Source: Paenibacillus senegalensis JC66 (lineage in GTDB: Bacteria; Bacillota; Bacilli; Paenibacillales; NBRC-103111). From it: a DNA stretch of 64,000 nucleotides. The notes under the pieces were generated by a model. That model was not told the DNA's origin and searched no databases. It worked only from the letters and a program-made list of their open reading frames with translations. Shown in pieces: positions 46,535-55,455 of the stretch. Each line of letters opens with the position of its first letter. The first letter of the stretch is position 1. Both the position numbers and the translations under genes were made by a program. The stretch lies in the NCBI RefSeq assembly GCF_000285515.1, contig NZ_HE610958.1, positions 205,137 through 269,136 on the forward strand, written 5' to 3'.

Positions 46535-46660
46535 TCCGTATACATTTCCTTCGGAACGCCCTGACGTAAAAGGAAATGTATACGGTTTTCCGTATACATT
46601 TCCTCCGGAAGCACTGGCGCAGACGAAATGTATGCAGTTTTTCGCATTCATTTCGCGGTT
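46535..46660. repeat. GTATACATTTCC hairpin repeats (island 2, type B)
   Basis: Contains a 14-bp perfect inverted repeat GGAAATGTATACGG with a TTTT loop (46571-46602), an extra half copy before it, and a weaker GAAATGTATGCA/CGCATTCATTTC pair after it. Similar in style to 14535-14665. The rest of the 46070-46870 gap holds no gene I can support. Confidence 0.7.
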
Positions 46661-46707
46661 TCCCCGGTCCCGGACTCTTGCTATGCGAACCATTCATAGC
46701 AAACACA

Positions 46708-46841
46708 GGGGCCTGTCCGAAAATCAGCTTTTTAGTCGGGCGCCTTTTAAAAAAGTCAACACCCAAGAATGCCATAAAACATAACATTCTTGGGTGTTTC
46801 ATTTAAAATCTTACTTGGAAGAAAAATTAATAGACAGCCCC
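46708..46841. mobile_element. 134-bp IS-derived remnant with central hairpin
   Basis: Left end GGGGCCTGTCCGAAAATC and inverted right end GACAGCCCC resemble the IS1182-like ends at 13736/14739, with one inserted base at the left. The middle holds an AACACCCAAGAATG/CATTCTTGGGTGTT hairpin (46759-46798). No coding sequence and no clear target duplication. Confidence 0.45.
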
Positions 46842-46870
46842 TTGAGGAATGAATACTATAAGTTCAAAAA

Positions 46871-48295
46871 TTAGCAGTCGAAATATAAGGAATACTCATG
46901 AGGATGAGTGCGAGTCATAACTGCTTTAGCGTCAGCACGCTTCATTTCGATATAGTTATCGATGAATTCCTTAGTAAAAACGCCACCCTGCAGCAAGAAG
47001 TCATTGTCTGCTTCCAGCGCATCCAAAGCTTCGTCAAGGCTTCCTGGTACACTGCGGATATCTTTCTTCTCCGCGTCAGACAGTTCATAGATGTTTTTAT
47101 CCAGCGGGCCATAGCCAAGCTCGCGGGGATCGATTTTGTTTTGAATACCGTCCAAACCTGCCAACAGCATAGCCGCGAAAGCCAAGTAAGGGTTAGCTGT
47201 GGAGTCCGGCGTACGGAACTCGATGCGGCAGCCTTTAGGTGTTACAGCAGCTACCGGGATACGGATAGCGGCGGAACGGTTTCCTTTGGAAAATACGAGA
47301 TTAACCGGAGCTTCATAGCCAGGAACCAAACGTTTGAAAGAGTTAGTGCTTGGGTTAGTCAAAGCGATAAGCGCGTTAGCGTGATGCAAGATCCCGCCAA
47401 TGTAATACAAGGCTGTTTCGCTCAGGTTGGCGTAAGCACCTTTTTCATAGAACAAAGGAGTGTCCCCATTGATGATGCTTTGGTGGACGTGCATACCGCT
47501 GCCGTTGTCACCATACAAAGGCTTCGGCATGAAAGTAGCTGTTTTGCCATATTGGCGGGCAGTATTATGCACAATGTATTTATATTTCAGCAAGTTGTCA
47601 GCTGTGTTAGTCAATGTATCAAAACGGAAGTTGATTTCTCCTTGGCCGGCAGTCGCCACTTCATGGTGATGACGCTCAACGCGCAGACCTGATTCCTCAA
47701 GCAAACGGCACATTTCGCTGCGGATATCTTGTTGGGTATCTACTGGAGCTACTGGCACGTACCCGCCTTTTTGCCGGATTTTGAAGCCAAGGTTGCCTCC
47801 TTCTTCCTCACGCCCTGTATTCCAGAAGCCTTCCTCGGATTCGACGGAATAGAAGGATTTATTGATTCCACTTTCAAAACGAACATCATCAAAAATGAAA
47901 AATTCGGATTCGGGAGCAAAGAAAGCAGCGGTTCCGATACCGGTGGTTTGCAGGTATTCTTCGGCTTTTTGCGCAATGCTGCGAGGATCTCTGGAGTAAC
48001 GCTCACCTTCTGGAGTAAAGATGTTACACATAACGACTAATGTCGGATGAGCGGTGAAGGGGTCTACGTAAACGGCGTTTGTATCTGGCATCATAACCAT
48101 GTCGGATTCTTCAATTCCACGAAACCCGGGAATGGATGAGCCATCAAAGGCTACTCCGTTCTCAAACGTCTCTTCATCTACTGCTGAGACTGGCAGTGAA
48201 ATATGGTGGGCTTTTCCAGCGATATCTACAAAACGAAAATCAACCCACTCGAGGTTTTTTTCCTTAATTAGCTTCAATACGGATTCTACTGACAT
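46871..48295 (-). CDS. glnA: Glutamine synthetase, type I-beta-like
   Basis: 474 aa. Converts glutamate, ammonia and ATP to glutamine. Motifs: FDGSSIPGFRGIEESDM, APESEFFIFD, HHHEVATAGQGEINFR, KPLYGDNGSGMHVH and NRSAAIRIP. Length, the extra segment after APESEFFIFDD and the loop NIYELSDAEKKDI, with the Tyr equivalent to the adenylylated Tyr397 of E. coli, place it nearer the I-beta group than the 444-aa I-alpha enzyme of B. subtilis GlnRA. No glnR adjoins it. The promoter carries a GlnR/TnrA-type box. It is probably a second glutamine synthetase of the genome. Confidence 0.93.
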   Translation of the reverse strand: MSVESVLKLIKEKNLEWVDFRFVDIAGKAHHISLPVSAVDEETFENGVAFDGSSIPGFRGIEESDMVMMPDTNAVYVDPFTAHPTLVVMCNIFTPEGERYSRDPRSIAQKAEEYLQTTGIGTAAFFAPESEFFIFDDVRFESGINKSFYSVESEEGFWNTGREEEGGNLGFKIRQKGGYVPVAPVDTQQDIRSEMCRLLEESGLRVERHHHEVATAGQGEINFRFDTLTNTADNLLKYKYIVHNTARQYGKTATFMPKPLYGDNGSGMHVHQSIINGDTPLFYEKGAYANLSETALYYIGGILHHANALIALTNPSTNSFKRLVPGYEAPVNLVFSKGNRSAAIRIPVAAVTPKGCRIEFRTPDSTANPYLAFAAMLLAGLDGIQNKIDPRELGYGPLDKNIYELSDAEKKDIRSVPGSLDEALDALEADNDFLLQGGVFTKEFIDNYIEMKRADAKAVMTRTHPHEYSLYFDC

Positions 48296-48372
48296 GAATA
48301 TTCCCCCATTTTCCGAACGTTTTGTTGGTAAATCATGATGAATGTTCCTATCTCCATCATCTTTATGGGATT

Positions 48373-48446
48373 ATTATAAATCGACTTTTTTTTCACGTCA
48401 ATACTCATGTCAGGTATTTTTGAATCTGATGTCAGAAATATTCACA
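48373..48446 (-). promoter_or_regulatory. glnA promoter with GlnR/TnrA-type box
   Basis: On the minus strand TTGACG (48401-48396), 17-bp spacer, TATAAT (48378-48373). About 30 bp upstream of the -35 lies TGTCA-GAAATAT-TCACA (48430-48446), a full match to TGTNA-N7-TNACA bound by GlnR and TnrA. Its upstream position would fit activation or looping rather than simple blocking. Confidence 0.7.
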
Positions 48447-48473
48447 TAATAGACGGTTTCGAAAAACAGCATA

Positions 48474-48499
48474 AAACCGCCCCCTATAAGGGACGGTTT
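48474..48499 (-). terminator. Terminator of aroF
   Basis: AAACCG and CGGTTT arms with an inner CCC/GGG stem, followed on the minus strand by TTTTATG, 26 bp after the aroF stop. Confidence 0.7.
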
Positions 48500-48525
48500 C
48501 GATTGCTTCCGGCGATATTGAATTT

Positions 48526-49584
48526 TTACAGCTTCCAAGAGCCGGCAGGTATCGGCTGCTTCTGCGTGTCGAATCGTTTACCGCATAATGGTGCTAATCT
48601 TTCCAAATGCTCCAATAGATTGGCAAATTGATCCGGGAACAAAGATTGTACCCCGTCACCGGTCATCGAATTGTCGGGGTCGGTATGCATTTCTACAATC
48701 AGACCATCTGCTCCTGCAGCAACCGATGCTTTACACATCGGTTCCACCAGTTCTCTTCTTCCGGTTCCATGACTTGGATCGGAGATCACCGGCAAATGGC
48801 TTAGCTGCTTCAGCACCGGGATAGCGGTCAGGTCAAGCGTGTTCCTTGTATAGGTTTCGAATGTGCGGATTCCACGCTCGCATAACATAACATTAGGGTT
48901 GCCACCCGCCAGGATGTACTCCGCTGCATTCAAGAATTCATCATAGGTGGCACTAAAGCCGCGCTTTAACAGTACAGGTGTCTGAATTTGACCCAGTTTG
49001 CGCAGCAGGTCAAAATTTTGCATATTCCGCGTACCAACCTGTAAAATATCGGCGTGCTCGGCACAAATATCGACATACTCCGGTGTCATCACCTCGGTTA
49101 TAGTTAGCAGCCCATGCTTGCGTCCAGCTTCTGCCATCATCTCCAGCCCTTCAACGCCAACTCCCTGGAAGCTGTAAGGGCCTGTGCGGGGCTTGAAAGC
49201 ACCTCCGCGCAGCACCTGTCCCCCGGCAGCTTTCACCAAACGGGCAATCTCGTCAATCTGCTGCGGAGACTCGACGGCGCATGGCCCCCCCATGACGACT
49301 AGCTGATCGCCGCCAATGTCAACTCCTTTAATGGAAATAACGGTATCGTTAGGATGAAAATCCCGGCTGGCCAATTTGTAGGATTTCGATATTTTCACAA
49401 CCGATTCAATACCAGAAAGCTGACGGAGCTGCTCGGCCATTTGAGGCTCTGCCTTCCCTATAATGCCTATAACCGTGCGGTCCTCACCCTTGGAAACATG
49501 GGCCTGTAATCCGTGCCTTTCGATCCATAGTACAATTTCCGAAATCCGCTCATCCGTGGTTTTGTTAGAAGTAATAGCGATCAA
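48526..49584 (-). CDS. aroF: 3-deoxy-7-phosphoheptulonate synthase with N-terminal regulatory domain
   Basis: 352 aa from a TTG at 49584 with GGGGAG eight bases upstream; a GTG at 49593 directly abuts that site. Condenses phosphoenolpyruvate and erythrose-4-P at the entry of the shikimate pathway. Residues 1-70 are the ferredoxin-like regulatory domain of the Thermotoga/AroG(f) type that mediates feedback by Tyr or Phe; the barrel carries MGGPCAVES, RGGAFKPRTGPYSFQG, KRGFSATYDEF and SDPSHGTGRR. Stand-alone between terminators. Confidence 0.93.
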   Translation of the reverse strand: MIAITSNKTTDERISEIVLWIERHGLQAHVSKGEDRTVIGIIGKAEPQMAEQLRQLSGIESVVKISKSYKLASRDFHPNDTVISIKGVDIGGDQLVVMGGPCAVESPQQIDEIARLVKAAGGQVLRGGAFKPRTGPYSFQGVGVEGLEMMAEAGRKHGLLTITEVMTPEYVDICAEHADILQVGTRNMQNFDLLRKLGQIQTPVLLKRGFSATYDEFLNAAEYILAGGNPNVMLCERGIRTFETYTRNTLDLTAIPVLKQLSHLPVISDPSHGTGRRELVEPMCKASVAAGADGLIVEMHTDPDNSMTGDGVQSLFPDQFANLLEHLERLAPLCGKRFDTQKQPIPAGSWKL

Positions 49585-49687
49585 AACAGTCACTCCCCTT
49601 ATAAATTGGTCATCATCCTATCCTATAACACATTCGCACTGCAACGCTTATACGCTTTTCATTGTTAAAGTAACTATACCTAATAAA

Positions 49688-49737
49688 ATTCCGCCCGTCA
49701 ATGCTTTTATTCTCCATATACGCATAGCGGACGGAAT
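49688..49737 (-). terminator. Terminator of ispH
   Basis: ATTCCGTCCG and CGGGCGGAAT (one G-T) with a ~30-base loop, then TTTTATT on the minus strand, 26 bp after ispH. Confidence 0.55.
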
Positions 49738-49763
49738 CTATTCTGCAGTTAAATGCGGATTAA

Positions 49764-50714
49764 TCAGCTGCCGGATTTCACTTTAGCTTGCGGTATCAGT
49801 TTCTTCTTATTTAAGGTGCGCTTAATCGGCCAGGTAGAGGGATCGTCTTCCTTGTACTGCTCCAAATATTGAATGACCTCCTTGGTCACCGGAGTTGGAG
49901 TGGATGCCCCGGAAGTCACTCCGACTTTGCGAATTCCTTTAAGCCAGTTCACATTGAGCTCGCTGACGTCACCAATACGGTAAGCGCGAACTCCCGCAAT
50001 CTCCTCCGCCACTTGTGCCAGACGATTGGAGTTGTTGCTCTTCGGATCCCCGACTACAATAACCAAGTCGACATTCTTCGCCTGCTCCGCCACCGCCTCC
50101 TGGCGCACCTGGGTGGCCAGACAAATCTCGTTGTGAATCTCAGCAGTAGGAAACTTCTCAATCAATTGGTTCATGATGTGCCGAATGTCCCATTGGCTCA
50201 TTGTCGTCTGATTCGTAATAATAAGCCGATCGGTATCAAAGGATAGGCTGTTGATATCCTCCGGGCTTTCTATCAAATGAACATGCTCGGGAGCAATCCC
50301 AACGGCGCCCTCTGGCTCCGGATGGCCCCTTTTGCCAATATAGATAATTTCATAGCCTTCCTGCACCTTATCACGAATGAGATCGTGGGTTCGGGTAACA
50401 TCAGGGCAGGTTGCGTCTACTACCGTCAATCCTTTATCGCGTGCGCGCTTTCGCACCTCCGGGGACACGCCGTGGGCCGTGAAAATAACCGTACCCGACT
50501 CTACCTGTTCTAATATTTCAAGACGATTAGGGCCATCCAGCGTATAGATACCCTCTTCTTCAAAAAACTCGGTTACATGAGAATTGTGCACAATCATTCC
50601 CAGTATATAAACTGGCCTCGGCAAATCCATATTCCGGGCAGTCGCCATCGCCATCGCCATCGCGTCCACGACTCCGTAGCAGTACCCTCTTGGCGTTATT
50701 TTAAGAACTTCCAT
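49764..50714 (-). CDS. ispH: 4-hydroxy-3-methylbut-2-enyl diphosphate reductase
   Basis: 316 aa. Last enzyme of the MEP pathway, giving isopentenyl and dimethylallyl diphosphate with a [4Fe-4S] cluster. The three cluster cysteines are in [14 protein letters not shown] and EICLATQ; the catalytic Glu and TQTT-like region appear as NQTTMSQWD, and SNNSNRL and [10 protein letters not shown] are the diphosphate-binding parts. Length is typical for Bacillota. AGGCGGG precedes the ATG. Confidence 0.95.
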   Translation of the reverse strand: MEVLKITPRGYCYGVVDAMAMAMATARNMDLPRPVYILGMIVHNSHVTEFFEEEGIYTLDGPNRLEILEQVESGTVIFTAHGVSPEVRKRARDKGLTVVDATCPDVTRTHDLIRDKVQEGYEIIYIGKRGHPEPEGAVGIAPEHVHLIESPEDINSLSFDTDRLIITNQTTMSQWDIRHIMNQLIEKFPTAEIHNEICLATQVRQEAVAEQAKNVDLVIVVGDPKSNNSNRLAQVAEEIAGVRAYRIGDVSELNVNWLKGIRKVGVTSGASTPTPVTKEVIQYLEQYKEDDPSTWPIKRTLNKKKLIPQAKVKSGS

Positions 50715-50764
50715 GCTTATCCCGCCTTTCTATGTCCAGTATACCACGAATCCCTATCGACACG

Positions 50765-52231
50765 TTAGCTGTTCACCGGCAGCCAGATGACAAACGTGCT
50801 TCCTTCACCCTTCGCTGTCGTTACTTCTATGGAACCGCCATGCTCGTCAATGATCCAGCGGGCAATGGATAAGCCTAATCCGGTACCCTGGGTCTGACCG
50901 CGAGATTCATCGGCACGATAGAAACGATCGAAAATGTAAGGTACTTCTTCCTTATCCATCCCGATCCCCGTATCCTGTATGCGCACGCCTGCCTGCTTGC
51001 CATCGTCGGACATTAGAGCATCAATCGCAACATAGCCTTCAGGCGTATATTTGAACGCATTCTCAATGAAAATAAAGATCAGCTGCTGCAAATAGTCCGC
51101 ATTCCCCCAAACTTTCACATCCTCCAAGGCGCTCAAATCTCCTGTTCTCCATTGCGCTGTACGCGGAAGCAAATGAGCCTTGCGGATAACTTCTTCAATA
51201 ATCGGCAAAAACTCAATCGTTTTCTTTTCCATAACAAATCCGGTGTCCGCTCTCGCCAGCGATAAAAGATGGTTAACAAGCCGGCTCATTCGCGCCGCTT
51301 CATCTGCTATATCACGCATCGCCTCCAGGGAAAGGCTTATATTATCATCATGCGACTCGGAAGAGCTTTCCACAAGCTGCCTCCATACCTTCTCCAGCAG
51401 CTCCACATTTCCGCGGATAGTTGTAAGCGGAGTTCTCAGTTCATGCGAAGCATCCGATACGAAGCGCCGCTGGGCCCGATACGCTTCATCCAGCTCCGTA
51501 TAAGCTATCTGAAGGCGGCCAAGCATTCCGTTAATCGTATCAGTCAAACGGCCAATTTCATCCCGATGGGGACCGTCATACGTAATTCTTTTACTCAAAT
51601 CCTCCCCAATCTGAATTTGATCGGCGGACTCAATGACTTGATCAATCGGGTTCAACGCTTTTCGCGACAAGAACCAGCCTAAGGTAGCTGCCAGAATGAC
51701 AGTCACTACTCCCAAAGTCAGCAAAATATTTTTCAAATAAACAAATAGTCTTTGTGAGCCGCTGTTAAAGGAGCCCACTTGCAAAATGGCGAGCAGCTTG
51801 TTGTCGGAAGAAATAACCGGATGATTGTACACGATCACTTCCTCGTTATACACCTTGACATTCTCAAATATCCCTCTGCGTTCGAGTGCCGCATTCATGG
51901 CGTTCTCCGATACTTGAAAATGAACGCCCAGGCGCTCCATCAAAGGATTCGTCACACGGCGGCGGGATACGTAATCGTTCAATTGCAGCAGATGGGTATT
52001 ATTGCGAAAATCAGCTTCATCTATATATAGTGTAAAAACGGAACCGCTTCTCAGCCCAATCTCAGCCTGAAAGATCCTTGACTGGATATCATTTGCCTGA
52101 GCAATGATGCGTTTGCGGAAATCATCGAAATACCAGTAATGCAAGGCTGTATACAAAGCTACGCCAAACACCAGCAAAGTTAATGCAAGGATGCCCGAAT
52201 ACCATAGAGTTAGGCGCAAGCGTATGGACAT
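50765..52231 (-). CDS. Sensor histidine kinase
   Basis: 488 aa. TM1 about residues 10-30, extracellular sensor about 31-160, TM2 about 165-187, HAMP (to about 240), HisKA with phospho-His in DASHELRTPL, then N box FIENAFKYTP, G1 DTGIGMDKE, F box IFDRFYRAD and G2 GTGLGLSIARW. The ATG lies 1 bp beyond the stop of the response regulator gene and its GAGGGGATC site is inside that gene, so the two are coupled. The upstream htrA gene carries regulator-type direct repeats in its promoter, so the pair may be an envelope-stress system like CssRS (inference). Confidence 0.93.
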   Translation of the reverse strand: MSIRLRLTLWYSGILALTLLVFGVALYTALHYWYFDDFRKRIIAQANDIQSRIFQAEIGLRSGSVFTLYIDEADFRNNTHLLQLNDYVSRRRVTNPLMERLGVHFQVSENAMNAALERRGIFENVKVYNEEVIVYNHPVISSDNKLLAILQVGSFNSGSQRLFVYLKNILLTLGVVTVILAATLGWFLSRKALNPIDQVIESADQIQIGEDLSKRITYDGPHRDEIGRLTDTINGMLGRLQIAYTELDEAYRAQRRFVSDASHELRTPLTTIRGNVELLEKVWRQLVESSSESHDDNISLSLEAMRDIADEAARMSRLVNHLLSLARADTGFVMEKKTIEFLPIIEEVIRKAHLLPRTAQWRTGDLSALEDVKVWGNADYLQQLIFIFIENAFKYTPEGYVAIDALMSDDGKQAGVRIQDTGIGMDKEEVPYIFDRFYRADESRGQTQGTGLGLSIARWIIDEHGGSIEVTTAKGEGSTFVIWLPVNS

Positions 52232-52232
52232 A

Positions 52233-52919
52233 TCATTGATCCCCTCTCAGTACATACCCCGCTCCGCGCACAGTTTTGATCAACCGTGATCCACCGTTTT
52301 CCTCGGTTTTTTGCCGCAGCAAAGCAATATATACTTCCAATACGTTAGATTCCCCGCTGTAATCATAGCCCCAAATCTTCTCCATAATTAAGTCCCGGGA
52401 CAATACGCGCTTAGGATTCTGCAGGAAAAGGTGAAGCAGATCGAACTCTTTCGTCGTTAATTCCACCCTTTGCCCGCCGCGCCAGACCTCCCGCGTATCC
52501 AAGTCCATCACCAGATCTGCATACCCGATCCGCTGACTGCTTTCATTCTGATCGGTTCTTCTCCGCAGCAGCACTCTTACTCTGGCCATTAGTTCTTCCA
52601 GCGCAAAAGGCTTGACCAAGTAGTCGTCCGCCCCCATATCGAGCCCTTTTACGCGGTCCGCTACTTCATCCTTGGCTGTCAGCATCAAAATCGGCACATC
52701 AAATCCGCCCTCGCGGATTCTCCGGCATACTTCCCAGCCATCCAATTTGGGCATCATAATATCCAAAATGACCAAATCCGGAACAAATTCAAGCATCTTC
52801 CGGAGTCCTTCGTAGCCATCGTTGGATACCGCTACCTGGTAACCTTCGAATACAAGGCTGCGGCGCAGCATAGACGTTATTTTCTCATCATCATCGATGA
52901 CCATGATTTTATCTCTCAA
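52233..52919 (-). CDS. OmpR-family response regulator
   Basis: 228 aa from a TTG with GGGGGAG upstream. Receiver motifs VIDDDEKI, phospho-Asp in LVILDIMMPKLDG, and LVKPFALEE are intact; the winged helix has LTTKEFDLLHLFLQNPKRVL and VYIALLRQKTEE. It partners the kinase immediately downstream. The nearest upstream gene in the same direction is htrA, whose promoter holds three 11-bp-spaced repeats suited to an OmpR-type dimer array. Confidence 0.94.
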   Translation of the reverse strand: MRDKIMVIDDDEKITSMLRRSLVFEGYQVAVSNDGYEGLRKMLEFVPDLVILDIMMPKLDGWEVCRRIREGGFDVPILMLTAKDEVADRVKGLDMGADDYLVKPFALEELMARVRVLLRRRTDQNESSQRIGYADLVMDLDTREVWRGGQRVELTTKEFDLLHLFLQNPKRVLSRDLIMEKIWGYDYSGESNVLEVYIALLRQKTEENGGSRLIKTVRGAGYVLRGDQ

Positions 52920-53050
52920 CCCCTGCTCCCCCCGTTCACCTTCATAATAATATAGTATAGCAAAGAAAAAGAAGCAGAGTGAACGGCCTGCTTCCCGCTA
53001 AACTGCTTCTTCTGTCTATAGTAGATTGCTCTGGCGCTGCTGTGCTTGAC

Positions 53051-54598
53051 TTAGCGCTGCAAGTTCTGCTCCAGCTCGTTGGCGTCACCGATTGTCACTT
53101 CGACATCGATCTTCTTGCCTTCTCGCACTACTCCGAGAGTGACCGTATCACCCACCTTAGTTTGCAGTACTTTCTCGGATATTTCCGATCCATTGGCAAC
53201 AGCCTCTCCGTTGAAGCTTACAATAACATCATACTGGCGCAAGCCTGCATGGAAAGCAGGGCTGCCTACAACGACATCACGGATAAGGGCGCCATCTGTA
53301 TTTTCAAGACCGAGCGCTTCCACATAACTCGGATCAATCGCCGACATTTGAATGCCAATGAACGGAGTCGGCTCTTTAGGAATTTCCACGTTGTTAATCA
53401 GGTTATCAAGTACGTTATCCACTGTGCTGATCGGAATCGCAAACCCGATTCCCTGTGCCTGGGAGCTAACCGCCGTGTTGATGCCTATCACTTCACCGTT
53501 TAGGTTTAGCAGAGGACCGCCGGAGTTACCCGGGTTAATGGATGCGTCTGTTTGCAGCAGATGCTTGTATTCCCGCGTTCCCTGATTGTCCGAGATCGGG
53601 ATTTCCCGTTCCTTGGCGCTGACTACTCCCACTGTAACCGTATGGTCGAAGCCGTACGGGTTGCCAATGGCGACCACCCAGTCCCCGACACTAATATTAT
53701 CCGATTCCGCCATTCTTAGATAAGGCAGCTCTTCATCGCTCTTTATTTTCAGGACGGCCAGATCGAGATCATAGCTGTTTCCGAGCAGTTCTGCTTCAAA
53801 AGGCTCATCATAGCCTTGAACGGTGACGAGAATCTCATCAGAGCCGTGCACCACATGCTCGTTAGTGAGGATATAGCCGGATTTATCAAATATAAACCCT
53901 GTTCCCATCCCTGCTTGACGGCGTCCTTCCCGGGAAGATTCATCACCAAAGAAGTAGCGGAACAGCGGATCATCCATTAACGGACTGCCCCGGCGGGAGC
54001 TTGAAGTGGTCGTATAGGTTTCAATCTTGACTACGGCCGGTCCCGAAGACTGCACAATTTCAGCGATGTTGTTAGGCCGGTTGAGATCCCAGGCTGCGCT
54101 TTGCGCCCTGCGGTCAGAATCGCTCATTTCCGGAGCCGAGGCATGCATCGACTCATTGTTCGTTAAGGGTGCCTGATCCGGGGTAAACAAATTGGCCCTG
54201 TCGGAAGCGAACATCAAGCCGCCTACTACCACAGCTCCCGCGAGAAAAGAGAGAAAGCCGGTCTTCCAGCGGCTTTGCTTTCGCGGCTGCTCATTGACTG
54301 CCCAGGCAGCAGATCTCCTTCGCTCCTCACCGGCGGTCAAGCCGATCGGCTTAACCGGCCTCGGCTCGGTCATTTCGATTTCCGGCTCAGGGTCAGGAGC
54401 TGGCGGCAGCTGCCCCCTACTCTCCCCGAGGCGCTCCCGGTCCTGGGAACGGTAAGGCCCGTAGGAATAATAATGCGGAGATTCCCTATCAGTTTTCGTA
54501 TCGAGATCAGACTCAGAGGAATGATGACCATCTTTATTCTGGCCATTTCTCGATTTACGGAAATAGTCATCATAGGAATTGTTGTATTTCTCGTCCAT
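53051..54598 (-). CDS. htrA: HtrA/DegP-like membrane-anchored serine protease
   Basis: 515 aa. A long hydrophilic cytoplasmic N-terminus (about 110 residues), one TM (GFLSFLAGAVVVGGLMF), a trypsin-like domain with His in ILTNEHVVHG, Asp in YDLDLAVLKI and Ser in NPGNSGGPL, and a C-terminal PDZ domain (about 410-505). It degrades or refolds misfolded exported proteins outside the membrane. AGGAGGAGAG precedes the ATG. The two-component genes follow on the same strand 132 bp downstream after a GAAGCAG/CTGCTTC hairpin. Confidence 0.94.
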   Translation of the reverse strand: MDEKYNNSYDDYFRKSRNGQNKDGHHSSESDLDTKTDRESPHYYSYGPYRSQDRERLGESRGQLPPAPDPEPEIEMTEPRPVKPIGLTAGEERRRSAAWAVNEQPRKQSRWKTGFLSFLAGAVVVGGLMFASDRANLFTPDQAPLTNNESMHASAPEMSDSDRRAQSAAWDLNRPNNIAEIVQSSGPAVVKIETYTTTSSSRRGSPLMDDPLFRYFFGDESSREGRRQAGMGTGFIFDKSGYILTNEHVVHGSDEILVTVQGYDEPFEAELLGNSYDLDLAVLKIKSDEELPYLRMAESDNISVGDWVVAIGNPYGFDHTVTVGVVSAKEREIPISDNQGTREYKHLLQTDASINPGNSGGPLLNLNGEVIGINTAVSSQAQGIGFAIPISTVDNVLDNLINNVEIPKEPTPFIGIQMSAIDPSYVEALGLENTDGALIRDVVVGSPAFHAGLRQYDVIVSFNGEAVANGSEISEKVLQTKVGDTVTLGVVREGKKIDVEVTIGDANELEQNLQR

Positions 54599-54680
54599 AA
54601 GTTATCTCTCCTCCTCTTAAGCGGTAAAGGTCGCAACTCATTATGAATGGAGCATTTTTTTGCTAGTGCTCTTTTAATTA

Positions 54681-54728
54681 ACTATATCATGCATCTATAA
54701 CCTTAAACCAACCTTAAGAAAACCTAAA
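54681..54728 (-). promoter_or_regulatory. htrA promoter with three 11-bp-spaced direct repeats
   Basis: Minus strand: TTTAGGTT, TTAAGGTT, TTAAGGTT with starts 11 bp apart (54728 down to 54699), then 12 bases and TATAGT (54686-54681) as a -10. The array takes the place of a -35 box, as in promoters activated by OmpR/PhoP-type regulators. Confidence 0.55.
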
Positions 54729-54741
54729 TGAGAGTTAAAAC

Positions 54742-55158
54742 TTACAGCGACTTCAGCCTCTGCTCCAGACGGTCCAGCTGGACTTCGGCAGCGGAGATCC
54801 ACTTGGGATCCAATTCGGCATCTTTATCAACCGGATTTTGAAACTGGTTGAACAGGGCGGTAGCTACGCCCACTCTGGCGTCATTGTCCAAGCCATCCTC
54901 ATAAAGATGCCTTAACACAAAAGGGCCGCCCAACCGAATAACGGCATCCGACTCATCCGTATCTCCCTCAAACGTTCCGTGCGTCACCTCAAAGGGAACC
55001 CTCAGCCATACGGTGTTTTTTTCATCCAAAGCTTTATCCACGCAGCCGTGATCATATTCCCAGCCGCCTCCGAGCGAAAATCCTTCTTCCTTCATTATAG
55101 AGTATACATTCATGAACCCGGCTTCATAACCTTCCAGTTCAGAATTTAACTTATGCAT
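54742..55158 (-). CDS. YugN-like family protein
   Basis: 138 aa. The layout, SELEGYEAGFMNVYSIMKEE followed by GFSLGGGWEYDHG, LRVPFEV and IRLGGPFVLRHLYEDG, fits the YugN family of Bacillota. No catalytic motif is known. GAAGGAGAG lies before the ATG. It is downstream of the spore-protein gene on the same strand, but a terminator separates them. Function unknown. Confidence 0.75.
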   Translation of the reverse strand: MHKLNSELEGYEAGFMNVYSIMKEEGFSLGGGWEYDHGCVDKALDEKNTVWLRVPFEVTHGTFEGDTDESDAVIRLGGPFVLRHLYEDGLDNDARVGVATALFNQFQNPVDKDAELDPKWISAAEVQLDRLEQRLKSL

Positions 55159-55241
55159 CCCGTCTGCTCTCCTTCGCTGTAAAGAAATCTATCGCTAGCT
55201 TTATGATAGACTATTCGAGCTGTTTTTATGCGGCCAAAACA

Positions 55242-55269
55242 AACACCCGTCTGGAATCAGACGGGTGTC
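55242..55269 (-). terminator. Terminator of the spore-protein gene
   Basis: ACACCCGTCTG/CAGACGGGTGT, an 11-bp perfect stem with a 4-6-base loop, followed on the minus strand by TTTGTTTTG, 33 bp after the stop. Confidence 0.85.
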
Positions 55270-55302
55270 ATACTCGGTAATCGGTCAATCGCTGCCTGCC
55301 TA

Positions 55303-55455
55303 TTATTGTTGAGCGTCTTGGCTTGGATTGTTTTGAGCAGCTTGTTTTTTATTTTGTTGAGCTACTTCTTCAGCAAACTCAGCATTGTAGTTTTGATTTT
55401 GGTTTTGGTTCTGGTTTTGATTCAGCTTTTGGTTTTGGTTTTTGTTGTTTTTCAC
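55303..55455 (-). CDS. Gamma-type small acid-soluble spore protein
   Basis: 50 aa from a GTG with GGAGGTGAT just upstream, an almost perfect ribosome site. The sequence is Asn/Gln-rich: repeated NQ pairs, then YNAEFAEEVAQQNKKQAAQ, which matches the EFA-E-x-x-x-QQ-x-x-x-Q motif of gamma-type SASP (SspE-like). These proteins are amino-acid stores in the spore core, made in the forespore under SigG. The single motif copy makes it shorter than SspE of B. subtilis. A strong terminator follows. Confidence 0.8.
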   Translation of the reverse strand: MKNNKNQNQKLNQNQNQNQNQNYNAEFAEEVAQQNKKQAAQNNPSQDAQQ

